Below, in pieces: positions 57,364 to 64,000 of a DNA stretch of 64,000 nucleotides (position 1 is its first letter; each line of letters begins with the position of its first letter). The notes under the pieces are model-generated. The model was not told the origin of the DNA, made no database searches, and saw only the letters and a list, made by a program, of their open reading frames with translations. Both the position numbers and the translations under genes were made by a program. This stretch comes from Penium margaritaceum (Eukaryota > Streptophyta > Zygnematophyceae > Desmidiales > Peniaceae), in assembly GCA_023375785.1 (NCBI GenBank), contig SZWC01000080.1:499308-563307 (forward strand). The letters run 5' to 3'.

Positions 57364-57733
57364 GTAGGTAGTTGCGGCTCTTAAGTAAGCATGCAAGAAA
57401 ACAAGCAAGCAAGCAAGCGAGTGGGTGACACCATGGATCGGGGGCAAGCTCATTTTGACACAATGGTGAATCAGAGAACGAGAGTTGGTGAGTATCAAGT
57501 AAGTGAGGTGGTTAGTGCCTGTTGACCGGGCCACCCACGCGAGTCACTCGACGTGGGGCCCGGACGCCACCAAGGGAACGAACCCGACCCTGGAGCGGGC
57601 GAGCTCCAGGCGATTTCTCACACGCCGGTACAGACCGGACGTGTGGTCCTTAAGGATCAGCGACTCGGTTCACCACTTTAAGGGCATGCAAGTGTGTGAC
57701 AATTCAACCAAACCACAGGCATGTCATCCTACA
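57364..57733 (-). repeat. 5' LTR of family III (370 bp)
   Basis: This is the partner of 49129-49495, with the same orientation and ends (the final A of CTACCTACA is lost next to the primer binding site). Confidence 0.94.
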
Positions 57734-57738
57734 AACGT

Positions 57739-58366
57739 TGTTGAAGTTCGTTGGCCACTCACAACTCTGTGACCTCTTGCCTCCATATATATTGCACACA
57801 CCTGTACAGATTGACTGACAATGGCTCTACCTGGGAAAGCTACAGGTGTGTCACCCCTGGCAGGAGTCATGGGCGTTCTCGTACTACTGCTGTTGCTCGA
57901 CCCAGGGACAACTCTTGACACACATGTGGTCATTGTCTGATCCTCTTTGATTCTCTTGAATCTGAGATGTGGTAGATGCTAGGGCTCGTACATTTCTCAC
58001 TGCCGTATCCTACATCATGTTGCTTGCCTTGAGTGTTCTCTGGGGGAGCTGTATTTCCCGAGTGCTGATCTTTAAGGGGCCACCGTGCCGGGTTCACCCG
58101 CGTATTGGTGAGCAGTCGCTGTCTCGATTTTGTACCGAGCGGTTGGGCTCGACCCCCGGGTGGCGGTGTGTGCTCGCTTGGGTATGATGCCCTTGGCGAG
58201 TGCACGCTCACCGGATGCTAAGTCTCTCTCGCTCCCTCTCCCACTTTTTGTCTTGGTTGTGCCGTAGTTAATGAAGGCAAGCTTTCCGCATCCATGGCTT
58301 CATGTGGCTCTAGCACGTGGTTGCTTGCTCTCACACATTCAGCCTAGGAAGTTTCCGGGTAACTAC
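57739..58366 (+). repeat. 5' LTR of element III' (start uncertain)
   Basis: The right end is fixed by the primer binding site; the last bases are GGTAACTAC. The left end could be 57739, giving 628 bp, or near 57967, giving about 400 bp as in family III. An 11-bp inverted repeat ACACACCTGTA (57796-57806 with 57841-57851) and a CATATATATT element at 57784-57793 lie in the uncertain part. Confidence 0.65.
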
Positions 58367-58378
58367 TGGTATCAGAGC
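58367..58378 (+). other. Primer binding site, element III'
   Basis: TGGTATCAGAGC, the full initiator tRNA-Met site, lies directly after the LTR. The preceding ACTAC is shared with family III. Confidence 0.94.
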
Positions 58379-59012
58379 AATGTGAGGCATCTCGTCCACT
58401 GCCCCTCGATCCTGGACAGCCGCTTCTGCGTACGCCCGAGCCCCTATCGGCCACCCAACCTCACCGCAGTAGTGAATCTGCACTGCGCTTCTGCTCGGCA
58501 CTGAATAACAGTGCCACCTCGTTCCGCAGTGCTCATCTGAGCTCAGCCTGCACCCACGGGCAATACCTCGTGGATCTCGTTCTCCTTGCTCCCTCGTTTG
58601 CTTGGAGCGTCCTCGGCCACACTCCTGGCTACTCTTTCATCTCGGACTGCCATTATCGTTGACACATCTGTGTCGTCCGGCGGATCCCAACCTAATCTCG
58701 TTGAGTCACTCACGGCTGTTCTCCTCACCCCTAGGAGCATCTAAGGCCGCATCTGCTGCAGCTGCCCGTGACCCCGCTTCTCGCCAGTCATTGTATATCA
58801 CACCACAACAGGCCCGCCTCAGCTGGCGCACGACCCTCTCCATTCCAGGACACGTGAATCTTCACCATGTGCCACCTCATCTCCTTGCACAACCCCACCT
58901 TCTGTCATCTGTAGCCTAGGTGGTGCACGTGCCATGAGTGTCCCATTCACGTCAGTAGCCCACTCAGCACTGCACGCTGGCGGACGACGGCGATACCTCC
59001 TTGTGGGTACGC
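58379..59012 (+). other. Leader of element III' before the extra ORF
   Basis: About 630 bp between primer binding site and ORF. An open stretch at 58602-58919 (plus strand) is rich in Ser, Leu and Pro and has no counterpart in family III, so I do not call it a gene. The tandem repeats seen in the family III leader are absent here. Confidence 0.6.
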
Positions 59013-59765
59013 ATGCTTGACCATACCTACTGGCAAGAGGACGTCGATGCTGCAGCAGAGCGTGAGAGGGAGGAAATCGATCGCCAAGTCTACACTCCAG
59101 ACGACCTACCATCGTCACCACCCTTGTCGTCAAGAATGCAACCCACTGGCAGCTCTCCACCTCTTGAACCGCCCGCTTCACCCATTCCTGCTCCTCCTAC
59201 TGCAACTGGACCTGACACAATAACTACCGCACCCGAGGTGCCCGGCGTCATCCTGGTTCTCCCCATTCATACCGACTCAATCAGCTTAGCCGGCGCTATC
59301 CTTAACGCAGTAGCTGGTACTGCAGCCACCTTCGCAACAACAGCAAGGGCCTGCCGTGCCCCTAGACAGACAGCCGTTGGCAGAGCAGCTAAAGCATATG
59401 CACAGACAGCTGCCTCACTCACTCTGCTAGCAACTGCCGCCGCCAACATCGCCACACAGATCACAACTGCCATAGCGTCTATTACCACGGCAGCCTCCAC
59501 AGCAGCAGACGCCACTTCTAGCTCTGTTGGTTCCATCCAAGCGTCCACTGCCTCAGCAGTACTGACATCTACTGGCGTCCTGCGTAACGTAACGTCGTCC
59601 TTCACCACCGGCATCCTCGTGGCATCTGCCACTGCTGCAGTCGCTGGAACCGCAACGACAGGACTTCTGTGCCTTATCGTGGCGGTTGCAGGCTGGGTGG
59701 CAGTTCTGTTTTTCTCGGCTGCAGCTGTCGTGCCGCGGCTCTTCAACCTTCTCCCGCATCACTAG
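59013..59765 (+). CDS. Extra Ala/Thr-rich ORF upstream of gag, element III' (unknown function)
   Basis: This is the only undamaged element ORF of its kind in the window: 250 codons from the first ATG (the frame is open back to a TAG near 58957) to TAG. The N-terminus is acidic and charged (DVDAAAEREREEIDRQVY), then Pro/Ser-rich to about residue 75. A 120-residue Ala/Thr/Ile-rich helical region with RACRAPRQTAVGRAAKAY follows, and near residues 213-237 a hydrophobic segment (TGLLCLIVAVAGWVAVLFF) that could span a membrane. It ends 71 bp before gag and is homologous to 55467-56024. Copia elements normally have no ORF here. I do not know its role. Confidence 0.75.
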   Translation: MLDHTYWQEDVDAAAEREREEIDRQVYTPDDLPSSPPLSSRMQPTGSSPPLEPPASPIPAPPTATGPDTITTAPEVPGVILVLPIHTDSISLAGAILNAVAGTAATFATTARACRAPRQTAVGRAAKAYAQTAASLTLLATAAANIATQITTAIASITTAASTAADATSSSVGSIQASTASAVLTSTGVLRNVTSSFTTGILVASATAAVAGTATTGLLCLIVAVAGWVAVLFFSAAAVVPRLFNLLPHH

Positions 59766-59836
59766 TTCGGTGAGTATTACCTTCCAATTGACTCTTTGTT
59801 TTCCCTTCACTCTCAGCTCCTATTCCATCTTCCATC

Positions 59837-61651
59837 ATGCCTACACCAGAGGAAACTATAGAGGTATTCCAGGCCGCTCTTAGTGAAGCGCAAGCAGAGC
59901 GCCACAGAGCGGAGGATGAGCTTCATTAGGGGCAGGAAGCACAGCATGAGCTAGCTGCTACAGTAGCCGCACTAGTTATTGAGAAACTACGTACCATTCC
60001 CACCTTTCTCGCAGTTCTACCTACCACAAACTCTGCCTCAGCAGACTCGTCTGATCCTCCCGGTGGTACCGTTGCCAACTCTTCCTCTCCCTCTCTCTCA
60101 GCAGCGGCCTTTGCCCGTCCCCTGCTTCCAGCTCGACAGAAAGACTTTGAAACTCCACCACCTCAATTCACCTCCAAGCTCGCGTTCACGTCCTAGGAGA
60201 CTCGCTTCAGCGCGTGGGCCAAGGATGAGCTTCTCTGGGAGTACTACTCACCCGCCAAGGTGCCATTTGTACCACAACCTACAGAGGCCGCTCGCGCTGT
60301 GCGAGCACTCATCAATACAGGTCTACAAAGTCTCCTCGACGACATTGGTACGTACAATGCAGACCCCTCCCGTGGCACGCTAGCTGATCCTGTTGGCGCC
60401 TACGCCCTCATCCGCTGCCGCAAGATAGTAATTGGGCACGCTGTCCAAAGCGCCCTCATGGTGCAATTCAACACCTTGTAGATGCGTGCGGATGAGACAG
60501 TAGATGAGTATTAGGCGCGTAGTCTGCGGCTACTATGAGACCTGGGTAGGACCGCCCCCGGTCCTCTTTCCGCCTGCCTCTCCATCGTTGCAGGCCTCAT
60601 TCCTGAGCTATCTGACTTGTATCTCCATGTCTCTCAAGCTGAACTTGAGCGCCTTGCCTCTGAACCTGTCCCTACTGATTTCCCACCTGGGATCGGCCCC
60701 CTCTTTGACTTTACTGCCTTGCGCCTGACGGACTGGTGGAATACCCTCCAGGATAAGCGTATGCATCGTGCTGTGTTGGCTGCTGTCACCACCTCCTCCT
60801 CTTCCTCTTCTCCCGTAGCCTCCTCTCCTTCATCCTCGTCGTAGGCGGCAGCACATTCCACTCAAGGTGCTTCCCGAGGTGGGGATGGTGGCTCCGGTCG
60901 GGGTGGCGGTCGAGGGGGCAAAGGCCGTGGGAGTGGCCGCGGTGGCAAGAACTCGGCCACCACTGCTGCTGACGTCACCTCTTGGAACTGTAGCGCCTCC
61001 GGTCATTCTGTACCAAAATGCCCTGCCCCTCGTGATGATGCACGCTTGGCCTCCTCCATGCACGCTCACTGGGCACGCACCGGTACTACTGCCACCTTTG
61101 CCGCTGCTGCGGTGACTGCCGACTCCTCCTCATCATCCTCCACTGGCTCTGCCCTTTCCACCACCTTTGTCCCCTTACACCCGACACCTCCAACACCCAG
61201 CCCGTGGGGCTGGATTCCTCCTCCATCTGGACCACCATATTACGGACCTCCGTCCTCCCACTATCACGTACTCTACTGGGCACGTGACGACGGGCACTTC
61301 TCTGACCGTTCCTTCGATCGTTCCTCAGAGCGCTCCTCTAATTACCGTGACAAGGAGCGTACCCTCGAACGTCGGTTGGCGGAGCTTCTTCACCTTCGCT
61401 CTTAGGGAGGTGAGAGTGTGAGTGGCCAGTCTCATGTGTCTGTTTGTGAGTCTGAGAACACCCTTCGTGGTGATTCCTCTGGTCGTGTTCAAGGGGATTT
61501 GCCTAACGATTGTGCATGGATTGAAGAATGGCAATCACACACATATCCCGCACGTCTTGGTCGCTCGTCCTCTCTCTCTCTGCCCACGGAACTGTTGCTG
61601 TCTGTCTTATCCTTTCCACCACTCGTGCCTTGCCCGGCCTCTGGATTATAG
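59837..61651 (+). pseudogene. Copia gag of element III'
   Basis: The ATG at 59837 opens the Gag frame (MPTPEETIEVFQAALSEAQ). The core has WEYYSPAKVPFVPQPTEAA, DPVGAYALIRCRKIVIGHAV, FNTL-stop-MRADETVDEY and LTDWWNTLQDKRMHR. A Ser-rich stretch and a Gly/Arg-rich region follow, then a zinc knuckle SWNCSASGHSVPKC near 60975-61020 whose first Cys is Ser. Seven stops interrupt: TAG at 59927, 60194, 60479, 60512, 60842 and 61403, and TGA at 60536. A frameshift between about 61560 and 61640 separates it from protease. Confidence 0.92.
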
Positions 61652-64000
61652 ATTCTGGGGCCACGCATCACATGACCTCCTGTCGTTCATCCTTCATTTC
61701 TCTTGGTCCTGTTCAATCCACACACTCTGTCCGCACTGGCTCCGGCCAGTTACTCCCTGTCCAGGGTGTTGGTGTGGTACGCTTTGTGGGTCCTGGTGGC
61801 ACTGTCTATCTTCCTGATGTCTTATACGTGCCGAATCTTGAGGTCAGCCTTCTCTTTGTGACCACACTTGATGACCACAGCATGGACTTCTCCTCCAGTC
61901 GTGGCCTTGCCTTCATCTCTCTTCGCTCGTCTGGCCGTGTTGTTCTTCGTGGTGTACGCTGTGATCGCCTGTTCCGCGTCCGCTCACGTTGTCCTCCACT
62001 TCCGCTGCATCTGCTCTTGTTCACGTTGCCCCGTCCTTGTCTCCTAAGCATACTGATCTCTTGCATCGTCATCTCTACCACATTCACACCGCTGCCATCT
62101 AGCGCCTCCTTCGCCTTCGGCCCGCCCACGGCCTTGACACTGCCACGTTTGCTTCTCCCTGTTCCTCCACCTGTCTTGACTGTACCAGCGGCAAGATGCA
62201 CCGCTCCCCTTTTTCCACCTCTAAGTCCACTACCGCTCAACACCTTGACTTGGTGCATGCTGACGTCATGGGCCCATTATCCAATGACTTCCTTGGCGGC
62301 CTTGGTCATTACGTCCTCTGCTTGACTGATGATTTCTCCCGCTACCGCTAGGTCTTTCCCCTTCGTCACAAAAGTAACGTCACTAACGTTCTTGAGTCCT
62401 GGCTCCCGCAGGTTGAGCGTGCGTGTACCAGATCCCTGCGTGTGTTTCGCATTGATCGTGGTGGTGAGTTCTTTGGTCTCACTTCTCCTTTCCTCTCCTC
62501 TCGTGGGGTCCGGGTAGAGTCCTCTGCCCCTTACACTCCTCAACAAAATGGGGTTTCTGAGCGCTAGAATCGCACCCTTGCTGATGGTGTGCGTTCCCTC
62601 CTCTCTGCCTCCAGCCAATCCCCTCTCTTTGCCTTTGAGGCAATGTTGTACATCACTTGGGTCTGGAATTGTGTCCCTCATGGCCCCCTTCCCCATTCTG
62701 TCACCCCTTTCGAGCGCTGGACTGGTTAGCGTGCCGATATCCGCCTTGCCCGTGTCTGGGGTTGTCTTGCCTCTGTGTGGGTCCCCTCGGGCCATCGCGA
62801 TGGCAAGCTGTCACCTCGTGGCTGGCTTCGCCTTTTACAGGGTATCTCTCCCTTCTCCAAAGCGTGGCGCTTCTGGGACCCCTCCCGGTGCCGTGTCATT
62901 GAGTCTCGTGATGCCCTGTTCTTTGAACACCTGTTTGAGTGTGACACTCCCCGCCTTGATGCCTCCCTCGCTTCGCCCTCTCGGGGTGGGGGTGATTCTG
63001 TGCCCCTTGGGCCTTCCGTACTCCCCTCTGGGCGTCCCTTGTCGTCTCCCGTCGCCTCGTCCATTGTACCGAGTTTGGCCTTGCCCTCCTCTCCCTCTCA
63101 TTCCTCTTCGCCCTCTGTATCGTCTGCTCCTCTCACCGTGTCCTCTCCCCGGCCGTCCCCTTCTTCGCCTGATGTTGTCTCACCTGCATCTTCGGTATCC
63201 CCACCTGGCACTGTCTCCCCGCCACTTGCTCTCTCTCCACAATCTGACCCTGCAGTCTCCCCGCCCCCGGCTGTGCAGTCACGCCCTGATGTTTCTTCTG
63301 CCTTTTTGCATGCACTGTCCATTCCACCGGTGTCACCCTACACTCGTGGCGGGCGCCTCCGGGCACTTCCCTCTCAGTCACATCCAGTGGTCTCTGGTGA
63401 CCCTGGTCTCCGAGCTCTCGGCCTTGCTACCTCTTCTCTGTCCATTGCGGCATCTATCATCCACCCCAGCACTGCACTGGAGTACTCCCTTGTTGAGGAT
63501 GAGTTCCATTCAGCTCTGTCCTCATCTGTGACTGGATACGTTGCATCATGCTTCACTGCCGCTGGACTCTCCCCTCTACCACCAGAGCCTCTGACTGTGC
63601 AAACAGCGTGCACGGCCCCCGACTCCTCTCTTTGGGAGAAGGCCATGAAGGCTGAACTTGATGCACTTTCTGAGCATAAGGTATACGAGCTTGTCGATCT
63701 CCCACCGGGCCGCAAGGCAGTTGTGGCCAAGTGGGTGTATCGTCGTAAGCTGAATCCTGACAATACCGTTGACCGCTACAAGGCACGTCTCACCGTAAAG
63801 GGATTCTCTCAGATCCTTGGTGTCGACTTTGACGAGACCTTTGCCCCAGTTGGTCGCTTTACCACGGCCAGGGCTCTCTTGAGCCTGGTTGCTCAGCATG
63901 ATTGGGAGCTCGAGCAGATGGATGTTAACAATGCCTTCCTCCATGGTAGGTTGGATGAGGAGATTTACATGGTGCAGCCACCTGGCTTCTCAGATGGAAC
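61652..64000 (+). pseudogene. Copia protease, integrase and RT start of element III' (runs off window)
   Basis: Protease has LWIIDSGATHHMTSC (triad near 61650) and LYVPNLEVSLLFVTTLD. A frameshift near 61990 leads into one frame that stays open to the window end except for four TAG codons (62100, 62349, 62565, 62727). It holds DCTSGKMHRSPF (zinc ligands), HADVMGPL and RIDRGGEFF (catalytic Asp), a catalytic-Glu region that reads TPQQNGVSER, and WDPSRCRVIESRD. A linker of about 200 Ser/Pro-rich residues (62960-63560) precedes RT, with KWVYRRKLNPDNTVDRYKAR, ETFAPVGRFTTARALL and MDVNNAFLHGRLDEEIYMVQ. The RT catalytic motif lies beyond the window. Confidence 0.94.

Larger units (their letters stand above)
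49129..57733 (-). mobile_element. Full-length copia element, family III (8.6 kb)
   Basis: LTRs at 49129-49495 and 57364-57733 share TGTAGG and CCTACA ends. On the minus strand a primer binding site, a leader with tandem repeats, an extra Ala-rich ORF, gag, protease, integrase, RT and RNase H follow in copia order. The purine tract AATGGGGGATACTTT precedes the 3' LTR. Flanks differ (CATTT at 49124-49128, AACGT at 57734-57738), so no TSD is seen and one end may be rearranged. At 8.6 kb it is long for copia, mostly through its leader. Confidence 0.94.
57739..64000 (+). mobile_element. Copia element III' (related to family III), 3' end outside window
   Basis: A primer binding site at 58367 is followed in the plus direction by an extra Ala/Thr-rich ORF, gag, protease, integrase and the first part of RT, where the window ends. 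Protein similarity to family III is clear in every domain, but the LTRs align only in part (for example GCTGATC-TTAAGG at 58064 against 57648-57661). The left end may be 57739 (TGTTGAAG after AACGT) or about 57967 (TGTGGTAGATG). The 3' LTR is not in the window. Confidence 0.92.

Noticed and set aside
59837-64000. TAG as a reassigned sense codon (for example Gln, as in some green algae)
   Set aside because: TAG stands not only at Gln but also at Trp and other positions of the relatives, and frameshifts and TGA/TAA stops occur too. Decay explains the pattern better.

Overview
This 64 kb window is made almost entirely of decayed, nested LTR retrotransposons plus a pentanucleotide satellite. I found no convincing host gene, tRNA or rRNA gene. 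The organism is most likely a plant or another streptophyte. It carries several distinct Ty1/copia lineages and one Ty3/gypsy element, most have binding sites for initiator-Met tRNA, and the premature stops look like decay of CHG-methylated DNA. The species cannot be told from these bases.

Layout. 1-2652: 3' part of a copia element of family I (+), with its 3' LTR. 2653-4206: two reversed family I fragments. 4207-13009: an old copia element C (+), split inside its integrase gene by the complete copia element B (6266-12527, minus strand, TSD GAAAA). From about 13010 to 19978: a truncated Ty3/gypsy element G (+), itself split by a complete family I element (14777-19293, TSD GACCT) that has lost its reverse transcriptase. 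19980-29403: a (CCATA)n satellite tract that changes strand polarity twice and contains an assembly gap. A solo LTR of family B (20029-20799, TSD ATCAT) and a full family I element (22093-28984, minus strand, TSD CCTAT) sit in it, and the latter carries a small MITE-like insertion. 29404-34782: further nested family I remnants (-). 34783-36090: an old fragment of family III (-). 36100-41388: a very degenerate LTR element F (-) with two unassigned open segments. 41389-48565: an old copia element IV (+) inserted in the LTR of F. 48566-49128: noncoding spacer. 49129-57733: full-length copia family III (-). From 57739 (or about 57967) to 64000: a related copia element III' (+) that runs off the window.

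How the parts relate. Each element codes, or once coded, for Gag (particle shell, zinc knuckle), aspartic protease, integrase, reverse transcriptase and RNase H in the copia order. Element G shows the gypsy-type Gag followed by protease. All are broken by stops, frameshifts or deletions. The order of insertion can be read from target site duplications: C is older than B and G; G and the satellite are older than the family I insertions; F is older than IV.

Two features stand out. Element B appears to prime reverse transcription from an internal part (anticodon arm) of initiator tRNA-Met instead of its 3' end. The related elements III and III' share an extra alanine/threonine-rich open reading frame with a hydrophobic tail between the 5' LTR and gag.
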